The notes under the pieces were generated by a model that was given only the letters and a program-made list of their open reading frames with translations, did no database searches and was not told the DNA's origin. Of a stretch of 64,000 nt of DNA, positions 26,761 to 34,785 are shown in pieces. The stretch comes from Mesorhizobium sp. ZC-5. GTDB taxonomy: Bacteria; Pseudomonadota; Alphaproteobacteria; Rhizobiales; Rhizobiaceae. The stretch is taken from contig NZ_JAOWPT010000004.1 of the NCBI RefSeq assembly GCF_025753855.1, positions 103,871-167,870 on the forward strand. Direction: 5' to 3'. Made by a program: the position numbers and the translations under genes. Numbering within the stretch: the stretch's first letter is position 1; each line of letters begins with the position of its first letter.

Positions 26761-26787
26761 ACGGAGGGGGCGAGCCGCCCCCTCCGT
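26761..26787 (-). terminator. Intercistronic hairpin after the binding-protein gene
   Basis: A perfect 12-bp stem, ACGGAGGGGGCG and CGCCCCCTCCGT, with an AGC loop. On the minus strand it comes 12 bp after the solute-binding protein stop and is followed by TTTTCATTTCC, so partial termination is possible. The layout is like malE-malF hairpins that keep binding protein in excess. Confidence 0.8.
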
Positions 26788-26798
26788 AACTTCCGGAT

Positions 26799-28109
26799 TT
26801 ATTTAACCCGGTTGTACTTCTTGAACGTGGCGTTCCAGTCCGCGGCGAGTGCGTCGAGCACTTCCTTTGCGGTGCCCTGGTCACCCGTGATGTAAGGGTA
26901 CACGCGCTGGTTCATCTGGATCAGCAGTTCGGCATATTCCGGCGTTGCCCAGAAGTCCTTCACCTTGAACATGGTCTCGTAGAAGGCCTTGTTGTAGGGC
27001 GTTGCATTCTGGAATTCCGGCGATTCAAGCACCTTGGCGCTTGCCGTATAGCCACCGAGTTCGGCCCAACGCTTCTGGGTCTCGTCCTTGATGAACCATT
27101 CCAGGAACTTCATCGCTTCTTCCTGGTTTTCCGAATAGGAGACCACGGAAATGCCCTGCCCGCCGAGCGCCGCGAACTGTTCGCCGCCAGGACCTGGAGG
27201 GTTGGCGAAGAAGCCCGTGTTCTTGGCGTGCGGGTTGGACGCTTCGTTCACCAGAGCCGGGAAGAAGGCAAAGTAGTTCATGCTCATCGCAGCCAGGCCT
27301 TCGGTGATGGCCTGATTGTCTTCGGCAAAGAACGTCTTTGCCCAGCCCGGAGGCGTGAACTTGTAGAGTTCCTTGTAGGCTTCCAGCGCGGCGACGTTCT
27401 TGTCCGAATTGATGATGCCGTCGACCTTGTAGGTCGCGTAGTCGCCGAGTTCGCCGCCGAATGAGAAGATGGCATTCTCGACGCCCATCACCAGCGCGTC
27501 GTAGGAGTTGTCGGTGTAGATGGCGATGCCGTAACGCTTCTCGTCCGGGCGGTGGAAGAATTCCGCGATGTCGCGAAGCGCCTTCCAGTCCTTCGGAGGC
27601 GCCAGATCGTAACCATACTTGGCCTTGAACGCTTCCATCTCCTTGGGGTCTTCGAACCAGTCCTTGCGATAGGACCAGCCGACCGCATCGCCTTCGGCCG
27701 GGATCGACCAGTACTTGCCCGAAGCGGATGGGTACTCGGCGTAGTACTTGACCGTCGCCGGCGCCATGACTTCGTTGAGTTTGTGCTTGTTGAAGAACTC
27801 GGTCAGGTCGACATAGTGGCCGGCTTCGGACGCCGCGCCGATCCATTGGCTATCGCCGACGACCATGTCATAGGCGCTGCCCTTGGCGTTGAATTCGGTG
27901 AACGCCTTGGTCTGGAAATCCGACCAGGGCGTCGTCTCGACCGTCACCTTGACGCCGGTTTCCTTCTCGTACTCGTTGACGAGTTCCTGCAGATAATTGG
28001 CCGGATCCCATTCCGCCCAGAATATGGTGAGTTCCTGCGCGAAAGCCGATGTCGAATAAGCAAGCGACAGGCCTATGCCGGCAAGCCAGCCGGTAAGTTT
28101 CTTGCGCAT
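26799..28109 (-). CDS. Carbohydrate ABC transporter substrate-binding protein
   Basis: 436 residues. The signal peptide ends STSAFAQ, and the mature part begins ELTIFWAEWDPANYLQELV, then YEKETGVKVTVETTPWSDF, the extracellular binding-protein family 1 pattern. AYDMVVGDSQWIG and LSMNYFAFFPAL-like segments follow the fold. It captures the substrate in the periplasm. First gene of the importer operon; two TGGTNNNACCA sites lie upstream at 28301 and 28454. The sugar or sugar acid is not identified; the catabolic operon at 13-17 kb is the best clue. Confidence 0.93.
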   Translation of the reverse strand: MRKKLTGWLAGIGLSLAYSTSAFAQELTIFWAEWDPANYLQELVNEYEKETGVKVTVETTPWSDFQTKAFTEFNAKGSAYDMVVGDSQWIGAASEAGHYVDLTEFFNKHKLNEVMAPATVKYYAEYPSASGKYWSIPAEGDAVGWSYRKDWFEDPKEMEAFKAKYGYDLAPPKDWKALRDIAEFFHRPDEKRYGIAIYTDNSYDALVMGVENAIFSFGGELGDYATYKVDGIINSDKNVAALEAYKELYKFTPPGWAKTFFAEDNQAITEGLAAMSMNYFAFFPALVNEASNPHAKNTGFFANPPGPGGEQFAALGGQGISVVSYSENQEEAMKFLEWFIKDETQKRWAELGGYTASAKVLESPEFQNATPYNKAFYETMFKVKDFWATPEYAELLIQMNQRVYPYITGDQGTAKEVLDALAADWNATFKKYNRVK

Positions 28110-28300
28110 TATCAGTTCCTCCCTGTTTGCGCGTCATTTCCGTTCATCACACGGACCAAGCTTTCCGCCTGATGACACCCTGCTTGCGCAGGTCTTCCGA
28201 TCGTCCCGGGTGCTGGTCTCCTCCCTGCAATCCGGGGCGATTTTTCATGAACCGGGCGTCTATGTCGCCAGTCCTGGCCGCAATTCAAAGCCTCTCAATC

Positions 28301-28311
28301 TGGTAGTACCA
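28301..28311. promoter_or_regulatory. FadR/GntR-type operator TGGTAGTACCA
   Basis: TGGT-N3-ACCA palindrome. Its right flank (ATCC-GCAATTCGGGTCAAG) matches the flank of the 12838 site (AATCCTGCAATCTGGTCAAG) with few changes, so the two upstream regions share a common control module of about 38 bp. Confidence 0.7.
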
Positions 28312-28453
28312 ATCCGCAATTCGGGTCAAGCTCAAACTTGCTGGCGAAGCACCCCTCGCCGCCCGGCCACGAACACAACCGCAGAATTGACTCGTTTGTA
28401 ATCGTTTGCAAGCCTCATTTCATACAGCCGCCGCCTGATTGAACGGCAAAGTT

Positions 28454-28464
28454 TGGTCCTACCA
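28454..28464. promoter_or_regulatory. FadR/GntR-type operator TGGTCCTACCA
   Basis: Fourth TGGT-N3-ACCA palindrome, just after the TetR stop codon and upstream of the importer. Outer bases extend the symmetry with CGGCAAA (28444-28450) and TTTGCCG (28466-28472). Confidence 0.65.
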
Positions 28465-28484
28465 GTTTGCCGACGCAGATTGCG

Positions 28485-29123
28485 TCAGCTTTTGCCTGCC
28501 TCGGCCTGGACCGACGCAACCAATGTCTCCGCCGCCCACAGCACAACCTCTTGCGCCTCTTCGGCGGTGCCTCCCCATATGTCCTTCACGACAATGAGTG
28601 TCTCGATGCCGAACATCAACGACAGTGCCTTGACGAGACGGTCGAAGCCAGCCTGCGGAATTCGTCCGCGCAAGGGCGCGACCGCGTCGCTCACCAGATC
28701 GACGCGGTGACCGCGCTTGAACGGCGGTTCGTTGCCGAGAGTGCCGGCCTGGCGCTGCGCCCACTGGTCGAGCGAAAGCTTGAGCGCGGCCCGGAACGTC
28801 GCCTCGAACGCATCGATGCGCGGCATCGAACTGCGGAAAAGATCGCGGGTGCGTTCCCCGGCATCCGGGGTTGTGGAACTCCAGTCGAGGATCGGGCCGA
28901 GCGCTTCGTCGACGACGGCCTGGACGAGCGCGGCCTGACTGGGAAAGTAGCGGTAGGCCGTGGCGCGGGACACCTCGGCCGCCTCGGCAACGTCGCTGAC
29001 CGACGGCACGATGCCGCCCTGCATGAGTTGCACGGCGGTGTCGAGCATGAGCCGCGCCGTGCGGGCGCGGGCACCGCGCTCGTCGGCTTCGGTCACGGTT
29101 GGCTCTTGATTTGAGACGGCCAT
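28485..29123 (-). CDS. TetR/AcrR-family regulator
   Basis: 212 residues from the ATG at 29123. A longer frame to 29186 would place the operator inside the coding region. The helix-turn-helix is PSVSDVAEAAEVSRATAYRYFPSQAALV (about 40-67). The ligand domain is not assignable. A 39-bp concentric palindrome covers its start codon, so it likely represses itself and the divergent Tm-1-like operon. The chemical signal is unknown. Confidence 0.9.
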   Translation of the reverse strand: MAVSNQEPTVTEADERGARARTARLMLDTAVQLMQGGIVPSVSDVAEAAEVSRATAYRYFPSQAALVQAVVDEALGPILDWSSTTPDAGERTRDLFRSSMPRIDAFEATFRAALKLSLDQWAQRQAGTLGNEPPFKRGHRVDLVSDAVAPLRGRIPQAGFDRLVKALSLMFGIETLIVVKDIWGGTAEEAQEVVLWAAETLVASVQAEAGKS

Positions 29124-29148
29124 ATCAATATGATACGCGCGTCTCAAA
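29110..29148. promoter_or_regulatory. 39-bp concentric palindrome, TetR operator candidate
   Basis: The outer arms TTTGAGACG (29110-29118) and CGTCTCAAA (29140-29148) and the inner palindrome TATCA-ATA-TGATA (29123-29135) share one centre at 29129. The site overlaps the TetR start codon and is 88 bp from the divergent operon start. Nested symmetry of this length suits two cooperating TetR dimers. Confidence 0.8.
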
Positions 29149-29236
29149 AATCTGCAATGCCCATTCAGCATCAATTTTTCGGGCATGAGCGCGCCGCCTT
29201 TGCGGACGGCGAAGAGATTGCGGCGGGAGGAACGCC

Positions 29237-30430
29237 TTGAAACGGATCTACGTGGTCGGCACCGCCGACACCAAGGGCGAGGAATTGGCTTTCCTGGCTG
29301 ATGCGGTCACTGCCGCGGGTGCGGCCGTCGCCAGGGTCGATGTCGGCACGCGCGGCGCCCTGGTACCGGTGGACATCGCCGCCAAGGAAGTCGCAAGCCA
29401 CCATCCTCAAGGCACGTCGGCGGTACTTGTCACCAACGATCGCGGCACGGCGGTCGCGGCCATGGGCGAGGCTTTCGCCCGCTTCATCGAGAGCCGCGAC
29501 GACGTTGCCGGCATCATCGGCATCGGCGGCGGCGGCGGCACGTCGATCATCACCAGCGGCATGCGTCGGCTGTCGCTCGGCGTGCCCAAGATCATGGTCT
29601 CGACGCTCGCCTCCGGCGATGTGGCGCCGTATGTCGACGTATCTGACATCATCATGATGCCGTCGGTGACCGACATGGCCGGGCTGAACCGGCTGTCGCG
29701 CGTCGTCCTGCACAATGCGGCGCAGGCCATCGCCGGAATGGCCAGGACCCCTGCCCCGGCGGCGAGCGGCAAGCCGGCGCTCGGGCTCACCATGTTCGGC
29801 GTCACCACAACCTGCGTGACGGCGATCGCCGAGGAATTGCGGGCCGATTATGACTGCATGGTCTTCCACGCCACCGGCACCGGCGGACGCTCGATGGAAA
29901 AGCTCGCCGACAGCGGCCTTATTTCGGGCGTCATCGACATCACCACCACGGAGGTCTGCGACCTGTTGTTCGGCGGCGTGCTCGCAGCCACCGAGGATCG
30001 CTTCGGGGCGATTGCGCGGACAAAGCTTCCCTATGTCGGCTCGGTCGGCGCGCTCGACATGGTGAATTTCTGGGCGCCCGAAACCATTCCGGAAAAATAC
30101 AGGGACCGCCTGTTCTACCGGCACAATCCGAACGTCACGCTGATGCGCACGACGGCCGAGGAATGCCGCGCCATCGGCGAATGGATAGGCGGCAGGCTCA
30201 ACGCCTGCGAGGGCCTGCTGCGTTTCCTGATCCCGGAAAAAGGCGTCTCGGCACTCGACATCGAGGGCGGCGCCTTTTTCGACCCGGAGGCCAACCGGGC
30301 GCTGTTCGAAGCCATCGAGGCGACGCTGAAACCGGCGCCGAACCGCCGTATTCAGCGGCTGCCGCTGCACATCAACGACCCCGAATTCGCCCGCGCCGCG
30401 GTGGCGGCGTTTCGCGAGATCGCAAGCTGA
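29237..30430 (+). CDS. Tm-1-like ATP-binding domain protein (UPF0261)
   Basis: 397 residues with a TTG start; GGGAGG lies 6 bp upstream and the family opening [23 protein letters not shown] follows at once. Glycine-rich [19 protein letters not shown] (near 95) and [22 protein letters not shown] (near 117) are family hallmarks. It matches the N-terminal half of plant Tm-1, the tomato mosaic virus resistance protein, which has a nucleotide-binding fold. The bacterial role is unknown. It leads an operon with a protein that matches the other half of Tm-1, 10 bp downstream. Confidence 0.9.
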   Translation: MKRIYVVGTADTKGEELAFLADAVTAAGAAVARVDVGTRGALVPVDIAAKEVASHHPQGTSAVLVTNDRGTAVAAMGEAFARFIESRDDVAGIIGIGGGGGTSIITSGMRRLSLGVPKIMVSTLASGDVAPYVDVSDIIMMPSVTDMAGLNRLSRVVLHNAAQAIAGMARTPAPAASGKPALGLTMFGVTTTCVTAIAEELRADYDCMVFHATGTGGRSMEKLADSGLISGVIDITTTEVCDLLFGGVLAATEDRFGAIARTKLPYVGSVGALDMVNFWAPETIPEKYRDRLFYRHNPNVTLMRTTAEECRAIGEWIGGRLNACEGLLRFLIPEKGVSALDIEGGAFFDPEANRALFEAIEATLKPAPNRRIQRLPLHINDPEFARAAVAAFREIAS

Positions 30431-30440
30431 AGGACCAAAA

Positions 30441-31295
30441 ATGCCCGCCATTCCGCGCAAGGACATACTGGAAAAATTCCGCGCCATGATCGCCCAGGGC
30501 GTGCCGATCGTCGGCGGCGGCGCCGGCACCGGGCTTTCAGCCAAGGCCGAGGAAGCCGGCGGCATCGACCTCATCATCATCTACAATTCCGGCCGCTACC
30601 GCATGGCGGGGCGCGGCTCGGCGGCCGGGCTGCTGGCCTACGGCAACGCCAACGAGATCGTCAGGGAAATGGCGGTCGAGGTTCTGCCGGTGGTGAAGAA
30701 GACGCCGGTGCTGGCCGGCGTCAACGGCACCGATCCCTTCGTGCTCATGCCCCGCTTTCTCGCCGAGCTGAAGGACATGGGCTTTTCCGGCGTCCAGAAT
30801 TTCCCCACCATCGGCCTGTTCGACGGCCAGATGCGGCAGAGCTTCGAGGAGACGGGCATGGGCTACGGGCTCGAAGTCGACATGATCGCCGCCGCCCACG
30901 GGCTAGACCTGCTGACGACACCCTATGTGTTCAACCCGGACGAGGCCGAGGCGATGACCGCGGCCGGCGCCGACATCATCGTCGCGCATATGGGCGTTAC
31001 CACCGGCGGGTCGATCGGCGCCACGTCGGCGAAGTCGCTCGACGATTGCGTGAACGAGATCGACGCCATAGCGCTGGCAGCCCGGCAGGTGCGCAAGGAC
31101 GTCATCGTGCTTTGCCACGGCGGTCCGATCTCCATGCCCGACGACGCCCGCTACATCCTCGACCATGCCGACGGCATCCACGGTTTCTATGGCGCCTCGA
31201 GCATGGAGCGGCTGCCGGCGGAAGCGGCGATCCGCGACCAGACCGCGACATTCAAAAGCCTGGCGCTGAGGGCGCCGGCCGCCAACCAGAACTGA
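30441..31295 (+). CDS. Phosphoenolpyruvate-hydrolase-like TIM-barrel protein (Tm-1 C-terminal half)
   Basis: 284 residues. Features include [44 protein letters not shown] (about 9-52), [11 protein letters not shown] and [12 protein letters not shown] near 181. These define the PEP-hydrolase-like signal-transduction TIM-barrel family (PF09370). In plant Tm-1 the same domain is fused behind the UPF0261 domain, so the two bacterial products probably act together. No reaction has been securely assigned. The start follows the upstream stop by 10 bp. Confidence 0.9.
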   Translation: MPAIPRKDILEKFRAMIAQGVPIVGGGAGTGLSAKAEEAGGIDLIIIYNSGRYRMAGRGSAAGLLAYGNANEIVREMAVEVLPVVKKTPVLAGVNGTDPFVLMPRFLAELKDMGFSGVQNFPTIGLFDGQMRQSFEETGMGYGLEVDMIAAAHGLDLLTTPYVFNPDEAEAMTAAGADIIVAHMGVTTGGSIGATSAKSLDDCVNEIDAIALAARQVRKDVIVLCHGGPISMPDDARYILDHADGIHGFYGASSMERLPAEAAIRDQTATFKSLALRAPAANQN

Positions 31296-31312
31296 GGAGG
31301 TTTTTTGACGCC

Positions 31313-31726
31313 ATGAGCAAGGAGCGCAATTTCGTCTACCCGAAAGAGGTCGACACCTTTGCTTTCGACTGGGGCAGGCTGGCATTGACGGTGGCGCCGG
31401 AAGTCAACGGTGCGTCGCGCTTTTCCGGCGGCGTCGTCGATCTGGGCGCCGGCCAGGGCCATACGCGCCACAACCATCCGGGCGCCGAAGAGATCATCTT
31501 CGTCATCTCCGGCAATGGCGAGCAGATGGTCGAGGACGAGAACGGCACGCCGGTGACGAAAAAAGTCGGGCCGGGCTGCACCGTCTACGTGCCGGAAAGC
31601 CGTTTCCACTCGACGCTGAACACAGGCGACGGGCCGATGCAGCTTTTTGTCGTCTATTCGCCGGCCGGGCCGGAACTGGCGCTGCGCGAACTGCCGGACT
31701 TCAGGCTGGTGCCGCCCGCCGGCTGA
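31313..31726 (+). CDS. Cupin-domain protein of the Tm-1-like operon
   Basis: 137 residues from the ATG at 31313; AGGAGG lies about 12 bp upstream. Cupin motif 1 is GHTRHNHPGAEEIIFVISGNGE (near 50-71) with two His and a Glu for metal binding, and motif 2 is PESRFHSTLNTG near 98. Small single cupins can be sensors, isomerases or dioxygenases. It lies 17 bp after the TIM-barrel gene and completes the trio. Confidence 0.88.
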   Translation: MSKERNFVYPKEVDTFAFDWGRLALTVAPEVNGASRFSGGVVDLGAGQGHTRHNHPGAEEIIFVISGNGEQMVEDENGTPVTKKVGPGCTVYVPESRFHSTLNTGDGPMQLFVVYSPAGPELALRELPDFRLVPPAG

Positions 31727-31866
31727 GCCACGAAAAACAATGCAACGGCCTCGCAGCGGCGTGGAGAGTTGCCGCCGCGAAGCTTTTCGGCCGAGCCAGC
31801 GGGTCCATGCTTTGGGAGCGTTGAAGAGGACCGCCGGTGCGTCCGGTTGCGGTTCTGCTTGTACAA

Positions 31867-31884
31867 GTTGAAGTTAACTTGAAG
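31867..31884. promoter_or_regulatory. SoxR box
   Basis: GTTGAAGTTAACTTGAAG matches the E. coli SoxR operator (CCTCAAGTTAACTTGAGG) at 14 of 18 positions, including the whole AAGTTAACTTGA core. It is 30 bp upstream of the soxR start, so SoxR probably regulates its own operon. Confidence 0.75.
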
Positions 31885-31914
31885 TCAAGGGCAAAATCTG
31901 ATTTTCTCGCCCGC

Positions 31915-32364
31915 ATGACGTCCATGTTCACGATTGGTGATGTCGCACGGCGCAGCGGCATCGCGGCTTCCGCGTTGCGCTTCTATGAAGAGCGCGGCCT
32001 GATCACCTCCGAACGCGCCGGCTCCGGCCACCGCCGCTTTCCGCGCGCGGCCCTGCGGCGCGTCGCCTTCATCGTGTTCGCGCAGAAGATCGGCCTGTCG
32101 CTCGACGAGATCGGCGTCGAACTGGCAAAGCTGCCGCCCGACCGCGCGCCGACCGGCCGCGACTGGGAAAAGCTGTCGGCGACATGGTCGAGCCGCATCG
32201 ACGAGCGCATCGCCGAACTGCAGCGGCTGAAAGCCGGGCTGACCGAATGCATCGGTTGCGGATGCCTCTCGCTCGACCGCTGCAAGCTCACGAACCCGCT
32301 GGACCGCGCCGCCCGCAAAGGCGCCGGGCCGCGCTACTGGATCGGCGACCTGCCGCAGGATTGA
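31915..32364 (+). CDS. soxR: Redox-sensing MerR-family activator SoxR
   Basis: 149 residues. The MerR helix-turn-helix FTIGDVARRSGIAASALRFYEERGLI is at the N-terminus. The dimer helix leads to the [2Fe-2S] motif CIGCGCLSLDRC (CX2CXCX5C) near residues 119-130. The starts at 31915 (MTSM) or 31924 (MFTIGD) are both plausible; the frame upstream to 31837 contains the operator. It senses redox-cycling compounds. Its stop overlaps the next ATG by one base (TGATG), so soxR and the GST gene are co-translated. Confidence 0.95.
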   Translation: MTSMFTIGDVARRSGIAASALRFYEERGLITSERAGSGHRRFPRAALRRVAFIVFAQKIGLSLDEIGVELAKLPPDRAPTGRDWEKLSATWSSRIDERIAELQRLKAGLTECIGCGCLSLDRCKLTNPLDRAARKGAGPRYWIGDLPQD

Positions 32365-33023
32365 TGAACACGATGAGCGAAATCGTCCTCCACAACTACT
32401 TCCGTTCCTCGACATCCTACCGGGTGCGCATCGCGCTTGAGATGAAAGGGCTGGAATACACCTATGTCGCGCATCATTTGCGCCACGGCGAACATCGCGA
32501 TGCGCCTTATCTCGCCGTCAATCCGCAAGGGCTGGTGCCGGCGCTGGTGTGGAGCGACGGCACGCTGCTCCTGCAGTCGCTGGCGATCATGGAATTCCTC
32601 GACGAGACGGTGCCGGAGCCGCCGCTGCTGCCGGCCGACGCGCTGGGCCGCGCCCGCGTGCGGATGCTGGCGCAGATGATCGCCTGCGACATCCACCCGG
32701 TGAACAACCTGAGGGTCCTCACCTCGCTGCGTACGCTCTACGGCGCCGGCGACGAGGACATCGCCAACTGGTTCCGCCATTGGGTCAACGAAACCTTCGA
32801 ACCGCTTGAGAAGATTCTCGCTTCCAGTCCCGACACCGGTATGTTCTGCCATGGCGACAGACCAGGGATCGCCGACATCTGCCTGGTCGCGCAAGTGGCC
32901 AACAACCAGCGCTTCAACCTCGACATGACGCCCTATCCGGTGATTTCGCGCATCAATGCCGCCTGCCTGGAACTGCCCGCGTTCCGGAGGGCCGCTCCGG
33001 CCAACCAGCCCGACGCGGAGTAG
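32364..33023 (+). CDS. Zeta-class glutathione S-transferase / maleylacetoacetate isomerase-like
   Basis: 219 residues. The N-terminal thioredoxin domain has the zeta signature FRSSTSYRVRIALEMKGLEY (near 13-32), with Ser in place of the usual Cys of SSCS. NPQGLVPALV and LQSLAIMEFLDE complete the glutathione site. ACDIHPVNNLRVL is the isomerase-type C-domain motif. Coupling to soxR suggests use in oxidative or electrophile stress rather than, or besides, tyrosine breakdown. Confidence 0.88.
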   Translation: MNTMSEIVLHNYFRSSTSYRVRIALEMKGLEYTYVAHHLRHGEHRDAPYLAVNPQGLVPALVWSDGTLLLQSLAIMEFLDETVPEPPLLPADALGRARVRMLAQMIACDIHPVNNLRVLTSLRTLYGAGDEDIANWFRHWVNETFEPLEKILASSPDTGMFCHGDRPGIADICLVAQVANNQRFNLDMTPYPVISRINAACLELPAFRRAAPANQPDAE

Positions 33024-33032
33024 GCGCTTGCC

Positions 33033-33167
33033 TCAAATGACCGGCCTGGGATTGGGATTCGGCCCGGGTGGCACCGGCGGCGCCTGATCCGGCACTGGCG
33101 TCGGGGTCGGCCGCGGGAACGGTTGCGGTTTCGGCGGGACTGGATTTGGCTCGGTCGGATCGCTCAT
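33033..33167 (-). CDS. 44-residue proline-rich protein
   Basis: ATG at 33167 with TTGGGAAG at a good distance upstream, and a stop at 33033-33035. Composition is about 40% proline with PNPVPPKPQPFPRP-type repeats. No signal peptide. Comparable short proline-rich ORFs starting MSDP are common in rhizobial genomes. The ribosome site and clean gap between neighbours support it, but coding status is unproved. Confidence 0.55.
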   Translation of the reverse strand: MSDPTEPNPVPPKPQPFPRPTPTPVPDQAPPVPPGPNPNPRPVI

Positions 33168-33194
33168 TTCGCTTCCCAACGGTTCAAGCATCGA

Positions 33195-33473
33195 TCAGGC
33201 GGCGAAGCGTTCGGAACGGGCGCCATAAAACGCGCGTTCGCAGGCCTCCTTCGCCATGTCCTCGCTGACGAAGCCGCGCTCGGAATAGACGGAATCGCGA
33301 AAGTCATAACGATTGTCCTGGATGCAATAACGATAACCGCCGTCGAACCTATGCTTGTAGACGATCAGTCGCTTGTTGTCGGTCACGCGCACCAGTTCTC
33401 CGGTGGCGGAACGTTCCCAGTCGTGCCCGGACCTTTGGCCGAGCAATGCGTTGAGCAGCTCGAACATTGTCAT
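33195..33473 (-). CDS. Small conserved-looking protein of unknown function
   Basis: 92 residues from the ATG at 33473 (MTMFELLNALLGQ); a further ATG at 33467 is equally possible. It has no signal peptide or membrane segment. The centre is aromatic and basic (LIVYKHRFDGGYRYCIQDNRYDF) and the end is helical (SEDMAKEACERAFYG). I do not recognise a family. It is divergent from the ATP-grasp gene, 140 bp apart. Confidence 0.6.
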   Translation of the reverse strand: MTMFELLNALLGQRSGHDWERSATGELVRVTDNKRLIVYKHRFDGGYRYCIQDNRYDFRDSVYSERGFVSEDMAKEACERAFYGARSERFAA

Positions 33474-33613
33474 GTCCTCGAATGAAAGTGTCGGAAGAGT
33501 AACGGCGCAGGAGGCGGCAAGGTTCCGATGCCGGATGCCGGCCTCCCCTTCCCTGCTCTTTGCAAATGCGCCAAACTCCGGGCAAGCCACATCGGCTCCG
33601 AGGGGTGCCTGCG

Positions 33614-34780
33614 ATGAATTTCGTGTTCTTCTCCCCGCATTTTCCAGCCTACGGCGCCGATTTCTGCGACCGGCTGAAAAAGGCCGGCGCCACCGTCCTC
33701 GGCATCGGCGACGTGCCCTACGAGGCGCTGGAACCCAGGCTGAAGAACGCGCTGTCGGAATATTACCGCGTCGCCGACATGGAGGAGTACGAGCCGGTCT
33801 ACCGCGCGATAGGCCATTTCATCCACAAATGGGGCCGCATCGATCGTTTCGAATCGCTCAACGAGCACTGGCTGGAGCTCGAGGCCAACATCCGCACCGA
33901 CTTCAATATTTATGGCACCAAGCTCGATTTCGTGAAGAACCTGAAGCGCAAGTCGCGCATGCGCGCTTTCTTCCGCAAGAGTGGCGTCGAGACGATCCCG
34001 CAGCGCAAATGCTCCGACCGCGCCGGCGCGCTGACCTTTATCCGGCGTGTTGGCTTTCCGGTCGTCGTCAAGCCGGACAGCGGCTCCGGCGCCAGCAACA
34101 CCTACAAGATCGAGAACCGCAAGGAACTGGACACATATCTCAAGGAGCGGGAGCCCGACGTCACCTTCGTCATGGAGCGGTTCGTCGATGGGCTGGTGGT
34201 AACCTATGACGGGCTCGTCAACCGCGACGGCAAGGTCATCTTCGCCGCCAGCCACCGCTACGACCAGAGCGTCATGGACGTCGTCAACCGCGACCATCAC
34301 ATGAGCTATGTCTGCCGACCAACGGTGGAGCCAGCGATCGAGGAAGCCGGGCGCAAGATCCTGAAGGCCTTCGACGTGCGCGAGCGGTTCTTCCACATCG
34401 AGCTGTTCCAGACCAGCGACGACCGCATCATCGCGCTGGAGGTGAACATGCGGCCGCCCGGCGCCTGGATGACCGACGCCATCAACTATACCTACGACAT
34501 CGACATCTATGCCGAATGGGCGAACATGGTGGTCAAAGACGCCGATGGCGGGCCTTATGACGGGAAATATTTCACCGCCTATGCCAGCCGCAAGCGCCAT
34601 ATCCGCTATTCCCACGACCACGAGGCCGTGCTAGCCGCGCACGGCGACAAGATCGTGCGCCATCAGCCAATCGAGGACGTGTTCAGCAAGGCCATGGGAA
34701 ACTACGCTTACCAGATGCGCTCGACCGACCCGAAGGCGTTGCGGGCGGCGGTCGACTTCATTCACGCCGAGGAGGCGTGA
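33614..34780 (+). CDS. ATP-grasp ligase-like protein
   Basis: 388 residues from the ATG at 33614. The ATP-grasp core reads KRKSRMRAFFRKSGVETIPQR, GFPVVVKPDSGSGASNTYKI (near 152-171, the glycine-rich lid), TFVMERFVDGL and ALEVNMRPPGAWMTDA (near 280-295, metal and phosphate ligands). The enzymes join a carboxylate to an amine or thiol with ATP. It runs into a serine-hydrolase gene with near-zero spacing. Such pairing suggests a small two-enzyme pathway, substrates unknown. Confidence 0.88.
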   Translation: MNFVFFSPHFPAYGADFCDRLKKAGATVLGIGDVPYEALEPRLKNALSEYYRVADMEEYEPVYRAIGHFIHKWGRIDRFESLNEHWLELEANIRTDFNIYGTKLDFVKNLKRKSRMRAFFRKSGVETIPQRKCSDRAGALTFIRRVGFPVVVKPDSGSGASNTYKIENRKELDTYLKEREPDVTFVMERFVDGLVVTYDGLVNRDGKVIFAASHRYDQSVMDVVNRDHHMSYVCRPTVEPAIEEAGRKILKAFDVRERFFHIELFQTSDDRIIALEVNMRPPGAWMTDAINYTYDIDIYAEWANMVVKDADGGPYDGKYFTAYASRKRHIRYSHDHEAVLAAHGDKIVRHQPIEDVFSKAMGNYAYQMRSTDPKALRAAVDFIHAEEA

Positions 34781-34785
34781 GCGCG

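Larger units (their letters stand above)
28110..28484. promoter_or_regulatory. Regulatory gap before the ABC importer operon
   Basis: No gene seen. The minus strand has TTGACC followed, 15 bp on, by TACTAC, which overlaps the operator at 28301-28311. A second operator at 28454-28464 is framed by CGGCAAA and TTTGCCG. The leader from this promoter to the binding-protein ATG is about 190 bp, long enough for further control, though no riboswitch was recognised. Confidence 0.6.
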
